Shown here: positions 1 to 14,100 of the stretch, piece by piece
How positions within the stretch are numbered: the stretch's first letter is position 1
How the letters are laid out: every line of letters begins with the position of its first letter
DNA from: Crotophaga sulcirostris
Lineage: Eukaryota > Chordata > Aves > Cuculiformes > Crotophagidae
Reading direction: 5' to 3'
Length of the DNA stretch: 64,000 bases
Assembly (NCBI GenBank): GCA_013397455.1
Contig: VYZB01000168.1
Span: 524,839 to 588,838, forward strand
The notes under the pieces: generated by a model
Database searches by the model: none
What the model was told of the DNA's origin: nothing
The model's input: the letters and a program-made list of their open reading frames with translations, nothing else
Made by a program: the position numbers and the translations under genes

Positions 1-124
1 AATACAAAAATAATAATTAAAAAAAAGTTACAAACACAACAGCAGTCAAAAAGATCTAATGGAAATACTTGCCATTAAACTATAGAAAACCAAACAAGAA
101 GGAGATAAAAACAAACTAACTGAA

Positions 125-172
125 CAGAAAGAAAGAAAGAAAGAAAGGAAGGAAGAAGGAAAGAAAGAAAAG
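125..172. repeat. (GAAA)n/(GGAA)n simple repeat
   Basis: An imperfect GAAA/GGAA purine tract on the plus strand, seen directly. It is followed by more purine-rich DNA. Confidence 0.95.
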
Positions 173-551
173 GATGGAGGAGACCTAGCCTGAGTCACAC
201 ACGTAAAACACACACTTAAATGTAGACACACGGTCAACAGTGAACAGTAACAGAACGTTATGCAGCGGCTGCTGAGGATAGCATGCACTGAATGAATGAG
301 CGCAGACACAGATTGATTTGCAAAGTCTGAAAAATAAATACATTCGCTGTCAACCAGAATGCTTTTGTTAGCTCTGGCCTTTCCCATACCACCCCCAGCA
401 TCCTGGACTTCTCTGGACAGCTAGCCAAAGACCCCTGGGAGCCTTTCCATTTCTTTGGATGGACTCCAGAGCAGGTACTGCTCTAATTCGATTACATCCC
501 ATATTTAAAATCATGAGGGAGTAATAGACCAAGAGCTGCTTTGGCTACTGA

Positions 552-592
552 GAATAAAAAAAAAAAAAAAAAAGAAAAAGAAAAAGAAAAAG
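552..592. repeat. Poly-A with (GAAAAA)n tail
   Basis: A run of 18 As is followed by four GAAAAA-type units on the plus strand. It could be the tail of a processed insertion, but no source sequence is recognisable beside it. Confidence 0.9.
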
Positions 593-775
593 CAACTACT
601 GCTGTTTTCTGCATGTCCATTTAGTGGTTCATAGGACGGCGAGCTCCAAAACACAGCAATGCTGGTATGGTGTGGGAAGCAGACTTGCAGGAGGACTCGG
701 ATGATACGATGGTCCCTAAATCGGCATCATTAAAAAAAGTACATTTACTCCTTTGGTGTTTGGTTCTGGCCAGAA

Positions 776-902
776 TTAAGAAGAGAATGGGAAAAAAGGG
801 AAAGAAGAGGAAGAGGACAGAAGAAGAAAAACAAAAAGAGAAAGGAAAGGAAGAAAATAAAGAAAAATAAAAAAAGAAAAGAGAAAGAAAAGAAAAAAAG
901 AA
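776..902. repeat. Polypurine A/G tract of about 125 bp
   Basis: An almost pure A/G stretch on the plus strand. The lysine- and glutamate-rich open frame across it is a by-product of the base composition and is not a gene. Confidence 0.9.
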
Positions 903-3900
903 ACTGCCAGGGGCTGGTTGCTGCAATCTCCAGAAACACCCTGTTCCTTTCCTACAAAGGAAAATGTCCCTTTATTGGCCCAGGGAGTTTTGCCTCAGTA
1001 AACACCAAAAAATCATTGCACACAACGATACACTTGTCTCAGTCAGCAGCTCTGCACCCTGTTCTTCAAGTATTGCCTTTCTATTCCCTTGGCAGGGCTC
1101 ATATCTCTCCTCCCAGCCTACATCTGAAAAGTCACTGCACACGACTGAAATTTCACCTTGTGTTTGGGTGTCACAAGAATATTGTTGGCAGTTCTCGTTG
1201 TGAAGTCATGCATGCTGGCTAGAGAAAATTCTTTCTCCAGATTTTTCTTTTATCACTAATTCTATGTTTTTTTCTGAGCTGAAGCATGCTTTCTGGCTAC
1301 AGTGCTTATGCTCAGCTAACAAGAGACAGTGCTGAACTAAGCCCCTAATCGGAGCACTGGCTTCAGCTCCACGCTTTTTCCCCAGCTGGCTGCAGTCCTG
1401 GTTGAAGCTGACTCCTTCTTGACGGCCTGACCCCGATGCCCTGCCCTTTGATGAGCTGGAAGTGTCAGCCTGAGCTTCTTGGTGACTGAGTGGAGGCAAT
1501 AGACTGATCCTGCAAACTCTGGGTCTACAGTTATTCCACAAGCCAAGAGAGACAAAACTGTCTTTTTGAAAATGGCCCAGGATAGAGCTGTTGTCATTTG
1601 TGTGCCTGAGTACCAAGGATAAGTAGTATCAGCTATACAGGTCCAGACTGCGCATAAGGAAGAAGAAAAGCCCTCTAGCATCCCTCTTACCCCTCAGGGC
1701 TTTCTGGCTGCTCCATACCACAGAAAAAAGAGCAGATTGAGGAGGAAGGACAACTGGTAACACCACCGCAGCAAGAACTGGCTCTTTATATCAGTCATGC
1801 CAGTAGCATGGGTTAGGCTTTATGAGGAAAATGGCTAACAGGCTTTGCTCCTCTGAGTGGAGCAAGGTGGCAGCAGGAATGGGAGAGATCTGCTGGAAGA
1901 AATAATATTCTGCTCTATCCCTGGGAAGTGGCAGCAACTCACATTTTCTCTCTGGAGTTGGAGTATGGGATGGCACTAGCTGCAGGGTCAGGGTCACACC
2001 AACTTGGGCAACGTGGTTGCTAACCCCATGCAGCCGTCAAGCTGAGGAGAGATTCTTTGACATGACATTGACTAAGGAAAGTAATCTGCCTTACGGATGA
2101 AGCAGGAAGAACCTGGTTGGTCTGCTAGTGACCACTGGATTTGGAGTGGGTACTACTATCACTCTGCCTGTCCTACACACACACCCTGAGACACTGAGGA
2201 AGTAAGAGACACACAGACACATGTATATACATATATAGGTGAAGGTTTAAGACTTACTGAGGCTAAAAGAAAAAAAAAAAAACCCAGAAAATGTACTTTT
2301 ACATGGAAGTCCCATGTGGTCATTCTGTCTGCCCAACTTGAGTCTGTTTTTCAAGCACCAAATGAAACTGTCCTTCTAAAGCAGGATTCTACAACACCTG
2401 CCTAGTCATTCAAGAGAAGACCCTTTGGTGGTCTCTAGGGTCATATTCTACCTGCATAGTTGATATACCTTTGTTTAGGCAAGGTTTGTAATAAGCAGTA
2501 AGGTATTTAGGTTGATTGACTGACTTAGACGGAACAGTCTTTTAAGTACACAATTCCTTTTTCAGTTCTTAAACTCGGACAGATAGACTTTCCCTCTGGA
2601 GGGCTCCAGAGGCAAATGTCTTTCTCTCTCAGCTAGACAGGGGAGTTAGATGCCTGTCTTATGAGAACTACTTCATCAGTGGCCTGAAATTGAGAGGCAA
2701 CTTGCATAGACTGGACACCAGCCAAACTCATCTATCTAAGAAAAGCCATGCACTTTGCTGGGAACAAGTATAAACTTTTGGCATTGCTGAAGTAAATTTG
2801 TGAGCGAAAGTTTGAAGGTTACAAAGACAAGTATACACAGCCTAGTTCAGAAGTAGTGCCTTGGTGATAAAGAAAGAGTATACTTTCTGAGCCGTTAGGG
2901 TCTGTACACAGGTAACACTGACCAACAACTGAGCAAAGCATAACCAAATACATCTGATAAATGCCAATATTCCTCTAACCCATCTTTTTCTTTGAAACAC
3001 CTAAGCGGAATTTGAAAATTGCTCGAATCTTCTTGAACATTGAATAGTCATTGATAGTGTCTTAAATTCCTAATGATAGGATTCAAGATGCAGACATCCC
3101 CATCTGAGCAAATCACTCCAGTCCAATTTTAGTGAAGACAGGCAGGGCTTGTAAGTCCCAATTTACTTGTCTTAAAGGACTCTCCAGGTGAGACGGTGAA
3201 CTGTGGCCAGAAAGAACCTACGTCTCTCTGTCAGTTGTAATGCAGACCTTGAGTGACCAGTTGTGAAGGAGGTAATTATACAGTAAGTGTATAATGAGGG
3301 GAAATGAATCTCAAGAAAAGCCTCAGTTACAGGAAACATCACTTTAGTCATCTTCTTGCAACCTGTGCTGTCAGCACAGTAGTCCCAGGTGACCTGACAG
3401 CTCTGTCACAGGAAAGTTTTTAACAGCAGCTTCTAACCAGACTGTAGGGATCAGCTCCGCATCATAGGAGGTTCAACTTAGGAGTCCGTTTACCGTAAAC
3501 CCTGCAAAGTCCATGGAGGTGAAGAAGAACAATGACTCTGCTTATCTGTGGTATGAATGGAACATGAAGGTGTCTCTCTTACTCTCCAAAAACTAGAAAG
3601 GAAATCTACGGCCACTCAGCTAGTGTCTTAGGCTAAGTGAGCAGCCTATGGAAAGCAGCTCTGTGGCTGCTTTCTTTCACTGCTTCTGCACAAGTAACTG
3701 CATGTGTGGTTTTGCCAGAAAGTGACTGAGATATTTAATGGACCATCTGTTGAAACCTTTCCACCCCTGCTTTCTATGCATGAACTCCTGCTAAAGAGCA
3801 ACAATGCCCCTTTCAACTGATTCTATTTTTTCAGCTCTTCATCTGTATTTCATTTGCTCCACATAGGGCTGAGTCATTGCTGAGACCTGGCAGACATAAA

Positions 3901-5484
3901 CTTGGGAGTCTGGAGATAGACTAGGCTATATGACCAAGACCTCTGGATCATTTTCCAAGGACGGATTTACCAGAGGACTGAGAAAAGGATGCTGAGGTAG
4001 CTTAGATTCCCTTTATAGCACTGGCCTCGTGGGTAGTTATGGCTAGAATCCAAGTCTGTGCACAACAGGAAGGACTCTGACCTGTTGCCTGATGATGATA
4101 ATGGGAAACTTCTCCAGCTTCAATGGGAGAAGGACAGCCAGTCTTGCTAGTGAAGATTTCTGTGACAAAGTCAAGCTGTTACTTGAAGCAAGATTTGTGT
4201 CCATCTGTACAACAAATTTTTGAAAGTAAGTGGACAGGCCCTTCCCACCAACTTTATGAACTAAGAAAACGTAGATGGTCTTCTTTAAAAGTACACAGCT
4301 TCTGTGCTCTGTGACATCCACATCATCTAGGTTTGTGCAGCATCTTGAACACACCTCCCAAGACATCTACCTGCTGCCAGTGTATGAATATATCTGTTAA
4401 GCTTGCAAATGCAACCATCTACAGGAGCAAGATTACTCTGTTTTTTCACATAGGATTGACCCATCACTGCCTCTGTGATGATGGGCTACCAGGTTGAAGT
4501 TCTTCCACTTCATAAATCTGCTGTTTCCCATTCCTCATTATTTCTACTATGTCTTTCCCCCTAGTCCATCCTAGCCTAGTGTCCAAGAATCACTTTATGC
4601 CTTTTTCTGTGCTGTCTTGGAGACAAGGAACATCTCCCCAAAGAAATTCAAAGGCTATCGCATCTTCCAGCACCAAAGTGGCAAACTCCTGCGCTCACAC
4701 CTAAGCTTCTGATCCTCGTTGAATATTGCTCATGTGCCCACAGCATATGTAGGTTTCTTTACCTTTATGTGTTCTTTTACCTATATGGGTTAGTTTGTGT
4801 TTACAAACATACACGTCTTTGTGAATCCATCTGAAACTGCAGTCAGGATCCTGTCCTTCCATTTGCCAGAGCCTGTGCCTGGGCATACCTATAGCAAGGC
4901 ACTGGAGATATTTTACCTACGGGTGACAGATCTTTACAACTATTGCCTCTCAGTCTGATCAATACTATTAAAGTTTCAACCTGTGTTTTTCTCCCTTACC
5001 TTTCTTCTTGTTTCTATAGCAATTTCTCCCTCTGTTTTATTCCTCTGCACCAATTGTCTTCCAATCTTGGGTAGCTCTGCTTTCCCTCTGCCTCAGCCCT
5101 CCTCTTCACCGTAAACTCATACCAATCCGTGTAGACCTTTTCTTTCCCATCTCCTGCCTGAACTGCCTGGTAGAGTTGGAGAAAGGAGGCACAACTCTTC
5201 AAACTGGGCTCTGTCCTTGTGGACAACTACCACTAGGGCTGTCATGGAGAGTCCAAGATTAGAAGCCCAAATATTTTAGAGTTGGAAGGGCAGTGTGGTG
5301 AAGGGGACTTTGCATCCATGCTTGGATTAAATGGAGCCTGATCATTTACACTAGAAATCAATGTGTTTACCTGGACTCTTGAGATGCTATTTTTAGGAAT
5401 TAAAAAAAAAAAACCAGAAACAATAGTTTTTGTCAGATGCTTTAGTTCTAACATTCAAAGGTTAAAAAGGAGTCATATTATATG

Positions 5485-5592
5485 AACCTTTATACACATG
5501 AATATGCTCACATACATATTATACATATGTACACGTACAGAGGTACTGTATATACATACATACCCACAAAGACAATTACACATATACAGACA
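5485..5592. repeat. Imperfect (ACAT)n / CATA-rich repeat
   Basis: A degenerate stretch of ACATA and TATAC units with single-base interruptions, typical of a decayed microsatellite. Confidence 0.6.
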
Positions 5593-7869
5593 GAGAAGCT
5601 AGTGTGATCTAACAGGGAAATGGGAATCCAACATTTTAAATGCTAATGCTTTCTGAGTTTTTTTTCAAGATACTTGATGGTCCTGCCTCATTTTTCCCAT
5701 TTATAAATTAAAGGTGACGATAAAAATTAGCTCTTAAATTGCAATGCCTTTCTTCCAAATAATCGTATGACTTACTTGCTGTGCGGTGTTGTTACTAGGA
5801 TTGTTCTCATTTAACTATGTTACATTAAGAGCTGGTTGAAAAATTACAATTATTTTCCAGGGGAAAATTGTCATTATTTTGGTTTTCTTTCCTGTCAATA
5901 TTTTATTCAAAAAACAATATAAATCTGGGGTGGGGGAGGTGACCAGAGGGATAGATTAATTTTTATCTTTTTTTAATCAGTCTGAAAACCAGTCTATTTT
6001 TAACAGGAATTTAGTGTTTTGAAGGCCAACATTTTTAATCAAGACAGTTTTGGTTTTTGTGCTGTTGGCATTTTTTTTTTAATCTACTAGAATGAAAATT
6101 TGCTGTGGAAACATCCAGTTTGGTAAAAATGTCACTTTTTGGTCACCCCCTCCTTCCCCAGTGAGTTTGATGAAAAAACGCCAAGCTGCAATAGCTGTGT
6201 CACCTCTGATTTATCTATTTTTCTAGAGCCATTAGTCTCAAGCAGAGGATGAAAAAGCACCACAATGAAGCGGCTGCTCCTGAAGAAGCCAGCCTGGATG
6301 GTCAGAAAATGTCACTGATTCCCCATGTAGTGTTGCCTTTTCTTTTCCTGTCACTGAGTGATGCCAGGAGAGCTGGGCACAGCGTGATGGGGATCGCAGG
6401 GTGATCGAGACACCCTGAAGAAGATGTGGAGGTGTGTGGTAGGAGGATAAAACGGGCAGGGGTGGGACAGAGTGGGAATTCAGGGTGGGCTGATGGAGGA
6501 GGGAGCTCCGGTCTGCCCAGTGCTAGGGCTGAGGTAGGGAGTAATGGATAAGGGCGGAGCACTCACAGCCCTGGTTGACCTCCTCAGCAACATCCAGAAT
6601 TTACTTGCTTGTGCAAAGATAGCCATGACTCCCTATTCGTCTCTCAGCTGTGTTTTACCAACCAAGAGATTTGTAAGCAAAGGTCAGTGCAATAAAGTCA
6701 GCCCCTTTTTTGAAGCAGGGCGTAGTGATGGTAAAGGTTAAGCGTATGATATGTGGCTACTTTTCCAGTAAAGCCTGTAGACTCTTCCACTCCTGTTGGC
6801 CAGCTCACTGGGTCTTGTGCCCTAAGGAGCATTTATTCTGCCTCATACAGAGCGCTCATTCCTGCTTTTGCTGCTGGTGAACATTAGATTGGAGAGGAAA
6901 TTAAGCTGTGTGGTAGCTACCTTTCTGCACATAATGAAAGGTTCTTTATTACAAGGGGGCCTCGAGGAGTTTGATATCTCCTGAGCATTGTATCAACAGT
7001 TTAATTAAAAAAATGTACATGGTTGAGAACCAAGCCTAATTGGAAAACTGTGAGAGAGCCTCTACCCAGTCTCCACTGGTTCTTCTTTGTTTCCCTCTGT
7101 AGATTGACTAGAGCTTATCAAAATGCTGATGAACCCAATACTTCATTTTCCTCTTCTTGTTGCTGAGGGCTATATAGAGAAACTATGCACATTCTGCCTT
7201 ACTTTTGCCCACCAGATATGGTACATTTTAGAATGTTCTCAAGACCCCTAACCAAGTCTAGCTCATGGATCTCAGCAGGTAGGGTTGTGCTGCCTGTGAC
7301 CTCCAAGTAGGTTGGCTGATACACCCTACCTAGGTCTCCAGTGACTGCCACAAGACACAACAGTCCACAGCTCTCTGCCAGACTGGGAATGAGGAATTTG
7401 GTCTGTAATTGCTCACAGGGAGCAGGAAGGAGCTGCTGGGTTGGTGCTTGTGTAGGGTGGTGCCCAGGAAAAGAAGATAACCTGGCTATTCTCCCAGCCG
7501 AAATCACTAGCAAGGATCCCCAGTAACTCCCCCCAGCCTGTTCCTGTGCCTGTGCCAGGAGCCAGGGCTGGACCTGGGAGATACCTGGCATGCCCACAAC
7601 TGGGGTGACGGGGGCAACCTGTGTCCCACCATCACACAAGACTTCCTGAGTGCAGCAAATTCTCATCCACACTTGTTACAGCCCTGAATGTCAGGACTCA
7701 TATCTAACAGCATCTCCCATGTGAAGCCTTGAACTTATAAGTCTGTTTCCCTATAATATATAATGGCACCATTCCACAGGGGTAATACTTCACCCTTCTT
7801 CTACCGTGCCCATTCAGCACCTTGCCTAGCCTCTGTATCCCTCCAAATCAGAATGCAGCCAGGAACACA

Positions 7870-8150
7870 TACTCCCAGCTTGCAACACTCAATTACTCCT
7901 CCTGATATTTTATTTTTTTTGCCTGCAGCTTCAAATTACCTTCAAGGTGCACAGTGCAATTAGCTAAAAATATTTCCTGCTTCGTTTTAATTGCACTAAA
8001 ACTCTAATATACCTCCAGCGAGGAGCAGTAAGGTGGAAATTGGTGCCCCAAATATTTCAAATTGATTAAAGCCCAGGATGACTCAATAAGCTTACATAGT
8101 TCTATTAATTATTAAACGATATTAATTTTTTGTTAAAAGAAAAAACCCTT
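7870..8150. promoter_or_regulatory. Possible conserved non-coding element, downstream flank
   Basis: An AT-rich block with many TAAT/ATTA cores (AATTACTCC, CAATTAG, TTAATTGC, ATTAATTATTAAA) and no repeat identity. Such clustering is common in developmental enhancers near neuronal genes. The call rests on composition and motif density only, as no alignment was possible. Confidence 0.25.
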
Positions 8151-11100
8151 CCTGAAGCTACATTCTGTATGGTGTTTCTGAAACAAGATACTTTCACTAA
8201 AGAGATGATAACTCTTTCTGAGTTTGAGAAAGATAAGACAAGAATTCTTCCATATAGTTGGAACGGTTTCCATCTTAAGAATTCACAGTTCTTGGTAAAT
8301 TTTAGTATCCCAGAATTTGATTTTGAAACCACTTATATATGTGACTTACGTATGTGACTCATTTCACTGCCATAGTTGAGGTATTTATATGGTTCTAATT
8401 TAGAGTTGGATCATATTTTTCTTCAAAACCTTTCTTGGAGGAAAATGCAGGTAATCAGTCAAACATTATGATTTCTCAAAAAATAATCAAAATTTTTGTC
8501 TCAGAATTTAAAAAGAAATCTAAACTGAAACATTTGTTTTGAAAGGATTGAAAACCATTGTGCTGATTTCTTCATTCCCATGATGTCTAGTTCATAAGAT
8601 TACTTCAATGTACTTGGAAAAAGTATTGAAAATAACACCCAAATTCCATTTGCATTCAGTGAAGAGTCTGATCAGTCTCAGTCCCGTGGGTTTCTAGTTC
8701 ATTGTCACCTCAGACAGCCTTTGCTTATGAAGCCTGCCTTTTGTGCCTGCAACTGTGCTGACTGGGAGTGCTATCATCTCCTGATACCACAGAGCTGAAC
8801 TCCAGGGCTGGACCTCTTTAGCTGTACCATTGAGCTTTTTTTTTTGTAACCCATTTTATTCTAAATCAACCTGTTCACCTTAAATGACTGAGACAACAGG
8901 TCCCTGCTCCTCTAGCTCACCTTAAACATATCAGGAAACTATCACACAAGCCATTCAGCTGGCAGAAGTGAGGTGGTGGGAGAGACACTGAGCAGCTGGA
9001 AATGAAAATCCTACCAGCTGATCTTGCTGCAATTGGGACTTGACATGTGGCTATGACCAAAAGCTGTATAGGGGGGTGTCTGGTGTTCCAACCTCACATT
9101 CTAGATGCATAGTTACATCCCCTAATTCTAATATTAATGGTCTCATTGGTTTGAGATTTAGAAAAAACACTGCAGTCACCAGAGGTTCTGAAATTCTGCC
9201 AAAGGACCTCAAAAGAACTGCAAAAAGGATTGGTATATATAGTCATGATTTCTAAGACTATAATCTACATATCTAAACATGTTTTGTTTTATTTTGTTTT
9301 GTGTTTACATTTTTAGTGTCAACATGACAAAGACTTTGTGAAAGGTGACCATGAATAGACTTGGGCAGTTAGAGTTTTTGCTGGAATATGTGCCTAGAGA
9401 AGCTATCCCCAGCGGTACAACAGCTTTTCAGCTCTCTTCCCTCTTCTAGTCCTCAGTTTTCAAATGTGTTTACCAACTTGGGTAGCAATCAGGACCTGCA
9501 CGTTATAGAGAATTGTTGAGGAGGAACCACGGTGAGACTCAAGAGCTTGTTTCTCGTGGGCCATCAGTGAGATGTCAGATGGAGCTTCATATGCTGCAAT
9601 GAACCTGGCAAGTTTCTCCCCTGTCTCGTACAAATGACAAGCTCAAGTTAGCCTAAACCTTTATGCTCCTTGCTATGCCTAAGGGATGGCAATTTACCTG
9701 AGTGAGGTACGGTGGTGGAGTAGAGGTGGGATTGAGTGCATGTCTCATTGGCTTGAATGAATGCCGTGAATGAAGCCTGCTAGCGGTGGTGGCAAATACT
9801 GGAAAGATGCTGCCCATCTCTGCACCTCACTGTCCCTCTCCTGTACTCTCCAGGGTAAGAACAACCTCTGACTGTCTCCAGAGCAGCTCATTTCAGCAAC
9901 CAATTCTTACACAATTTCACAGGATATTGAAGGTGTTCAGCCTCTTGCCAAAGGGCACATTGAGAAGATGAGTCTCTTGGAAGAAAAAACCCAAAACCCT
10001 AGCCCCTTGCTGCTAGTGTGCAAGTCCATTTGGTTACTTCCTCTGAAGCAGAACTCCAAGAAGGCAGGTATTGGCTCCTCCTTCTCCATGGGAATACAGG
10101 GGACAGATTAAAGAGAAGAGGGGTGGAAATAGTTTCACAGCTAATCTGCCTCGAACAAGAAAAGGTTCCTGACACCAACAAACTAATCAACGCTGAAAGC
10201 TTATGAGGTCAAGGTTTCCTTTCTCCTCCATTATTCTTTTGATTTTTTCTGACTGACTGTGACTTGAATGTTGGCCTGGAAAGTCTATAAATATAAACCT
10301 TTCTTGCCTTCCTCTGGAGCACACCAAAGACCATTTGAATAGCTGTGGGGAGAAGTTTAAACCAAACAAAAGCAACTTGCAAAAAAACAGCTTATCCAGC
10401 CAATCTTCAAGTGTTGTCCATAAATAACTATTAGTCAGACCCAAGTAGCTTGTCTCTGCTTGATGTGAAATGGGAAAAGCAGCTCTCCCTGCTAAGAGCA
10501 GGCCCTCTGGACTCAGTGTTTCATGTGAAGACTTATGGCCAAGAATGCTAATGCCAAGGAACTGGCTGAGCTGGCAGCCGGGCATGAGCTGTGCCTGAAG
10601 GAGGCAGCCCAGGACCAACAGGGTTGAGGTCCGAATGTCTGGGCTACCTGGGTCATCCCTGTCCTTGTACCTCCTCCTCTGTGCTCTACAAAATGCCCCA
10701 GAGCTGGGGCAGCCAGCCAGTACAGAGTTTCTAGGCATTTTGCTGAGCTGGTTGCCAAGAAGATCTCAAATCTTGTAGAATCGTTTCCACTCGCACCTGT
10801 AGAGTGCAAAATGCTCCTGAAGGCAAATGAGGAGTGTTTATAAACATCCTTAGAATGGAGGGAAAGTGGCAGAGGATCTGGGAATATCTATGACTGGTGC
10901 TGCATTGAAAATGTCAAGGATTGCTGCCCTAAAGAACTTCCTATTCTCTCTGCACCACAGCACAGGGAACCCTATTCAGCAATCTTTCAGTGGCAAAGGC
11001 AAGGCAGTTCCCTCCATCTTTCCTGTCCTTGGGCTCTCTGTTGTGCTCTGTTTGGTAGAAAATGGAAAAAGAAAAATGCCCCATTCCCTACCAAGTCCTG

Positions 11101-14100
11101 ACAAGCAGGAATCATAGCTGCAGCATAAGTTTATCTGATGGATTCTGCCTCAGCAAAACAAAATTAAGATTTCAGCAAACAAGCCCCAATTCTGTGGTAC
11201 CAGTAGAACAAATGACATCTGATAATTGCTAGCTCCTTTTGCTTATTCTTTGCTCTGTTCACCCCATCAGTCTCTCCAGATTATATTTTCAGCTGAGTTT
11301 AATGAATGCCATTTATTAAACTAACACCAGGGTTCTGCTCTGGCCTCAGACAGATGTGCCTACTAATATGAATCATTTTGTTCAATTGGATTATTCTGAT
11401 GGAGACCGGATCCCCGCCACTCTGAGGAGCACAAACAAATGGGGAACAGCTCGCCTCCAGTTGTGACCAGCCGCTCGTATTCGTTAGGAGGCAGCTCCAG
11501 GCTCTGCAGGCAGCTTGGCAGGATGGTGTCCCTACTGCTCCCGTCAGCCAGCACTTCTGCTCCTTTCCATATCCCCCTCACAAACAGAGAGAGCCCAGAG
11601 CTCAACATGGTCCTGAACCGGGTTTGTTGCTAGGACGTGAGCATCACTGCTACCTTTCTTGTGTTTAATAGCTGTGTGGGCAACAATATTCACCTTCTAT
11701 TTTGACACCTTGAATATTCTTTATTCAAACACAAAACAGGCCTCCATAACTATGTCTTCTTCCCTTCCTAGTGTGCCACGTCTGACCTCCTTTAAGTTGA
11801 CATCTGAGAAAATGTAGGCTACTTATTTGCTATTGATCCTTCTTTACTCTTATCCTCCCCGATTATTTGGGCAAAGGGACAGGGATTGTATGCTTTTAAA
11901 AGCTTGTATTAATCAGAGAAAAGAGAGAAAAACCATCCGAAATATCACAGACAGAGATCCCCTCAGTTTATCATTTGGGATTTTAGTGTTGAAAATTTCG
12001 GGTCAATCTTGGTAATATGTTGTATTCAGGCACCATACATACATCTATCTGTCTATTTCAATACAAATCCTACCTTCTCTGAACCATAAAACTCCTAGCA
12101 GAATGACATTACCACTTCTCACATCGACAGAACACACTGAGCACACATAACTTGGGGAAAAATTACAGAGGCAATTTGAAAGATCAGAAGAAAAAAAGCA
12201 GAAGATTTCTGCTCCCTGAGCATAAGTGGCCAAATCCCACAACAAGTCTTTGGCTGACACAAATCATCATCGCTCTGTTAAAGCCCATTTCTTTTCCCAG
12301 GTGAAGGGCAGGGCCAGCACTTCTCCAGCTACCTGTGATCCTCAGGGAAACTCATTCTAGAGCATTTCTGAGGGGAGAAATTATTTTAATTTTAATCTTC
12401 AGCAGCACCCCAGACGTACTTCCAGGAATCACTGGTGAGTACCAGAAGCCAGACTTTCAGGAAGTGGGGTTGCACTGGAAGAGAAAAGAGCTGGGGTGGC
12501 AGTCCTTGTGCCTTTACTCACAGGCCCTGAACATGCTCCTCAACAAAGCCATCTTCTGAGAAGTTAGTTCCTACATTCAGGTTTAAGTTTAGGAACACTT
12601 CTCCAGAAGCAAGGTATTCCTTTACTCCTGATCAGGAGCTATGCATCTTTCTCTAAATTGTATTACATTGATCTTTATGGAGAACAGGAAAAAGACCTAT
12701 AGGAATTCCTGATGGGATTTTTTTCGAACAAGGTCTATACGATCTGTACTAATGTCCTTGTAAGCTAAGAGCAGAAGACAGAAGTCCCTCCAATACATGC
12801 CTTGCTGAAAGCATCGAATGTCTTAAGAACAGACATCTAAGAGCTCAGTTTCCTAAAGTAGTTATAGGACTGCCTGCCTGGCTCCCTTTCCCAGCACCCA
12901 GTCTGCCATGACAGAGCAATATGTGCCATGCAGGGAGAATGCTCAGAGGGAAATAAAGAGCATGGCAAACTTTCACTTGTCATATGTCACAGGAGATGGT
13001 ATGAAACCTCTACTGATGAGCGGAGGTGCTTCAAGAGGAGAGAAAAAAAGAGAAATGTAACCAGCAAAGACAAATTTGTAGCTGACTGCACAGTCTGTGG
13101 GTTTCCAGACATTTCCAAATCCTTAGAAAATGAAGTAATAAAAATCTATATTCTTTTATAATAGTTTCCTTTTTAAGACAGATACTGTATTACAGCACTC
13201 TATCGTGACAACCAGGGCCCTGGTCTGCAGCATACCCAAATCAACAAGAGATGTCTGTTGGCTTCAAAGACTGGACCTTGTATAGCCAGAAATCTCAAAA
13301 ACATGCGTCTTGTTGCTGTAAGGATTTTAAAGTTACCCTGCTCTGCACAGAATGGTGGTTCAGACAGACTAGCTGCTGGATCTGTCCTGCACAGGACATC
13401 TGAAGAAGCAGGGAGGGAGATTCTCTTTCCCAACAATGGGAGAAATCTGTTTTCTAAAGATGATCACTTGAGTGTGCAACTGCAGATTTCCAGGGTTGCA
13501 AGAGAATTTCTTCTGTTTGTAACTCATTGTTGTATAAAGGAATTTTTAAAAGAAACCCTTGGGATGTGTTTGGAGAAAGGCATATTCATTCCTTAAGTTT
13601 CTCTGCTCTAAAAAGGCCAGAGCAGCCGGAATTGCTTTTCCTGTAGTATTGGAAATAATTGAATCATCTTTGGTAGGAGAACATTTAGAGTTACATACAT
13701 AATAGTGGGCCTGAATTCTTGGCTGCTGTAAACCAGAGTCACGTCACTGATTTCAGAGGAGCTGGTGACTGATGCTGTCTGCGAACTTGGTCTGATCATG
13801 GTTGTGGTTAGTACCTTTCTAGGCAGAGCACTGAGTTTTCATTCACTGCTTCTTGGTTGGGAAATGACTTGACTGCTGTTCTCCTTTCCCCTCCAGCTCA
13901 GCCTTATATCCAATATTTCAAAAAGGTTGGATGAAGCTCAGCTAAGTGGAAAAATGGCCCATTTGAAATAAAAACTGTCTTTCTCTAACTACAGTCACAG
14001 GGCAGGACAAAAGACACCTGAGAAACCAGGTTTGCGCTGCAAACCTTCAATTCTCTGCTACAGCAGAATCAAACACTTCAGAGACCAGAGTTTTGATATT

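Noticed and set aside
46..387. Ser/Phe-rich minus-strand open frame
   Set aside because: Produced by the (GAAA)n repeat read on the other strand.
667..870. Lys/Glu-rich open frame
   Set aside because: Produced by the polypurine tract at 776-902.
7199..7672. 157-codon minus-strand open frame
   Set aside because: No similarity recognised and unstructured composition. Likely chance in intergenic DNA.
10187..10738. 183-codon minus-strand open frame downstream of CELF4
   Set aside because: No recognisable domain or splice context, and an overlapping frame is also open. GC-richer local composition explains it.
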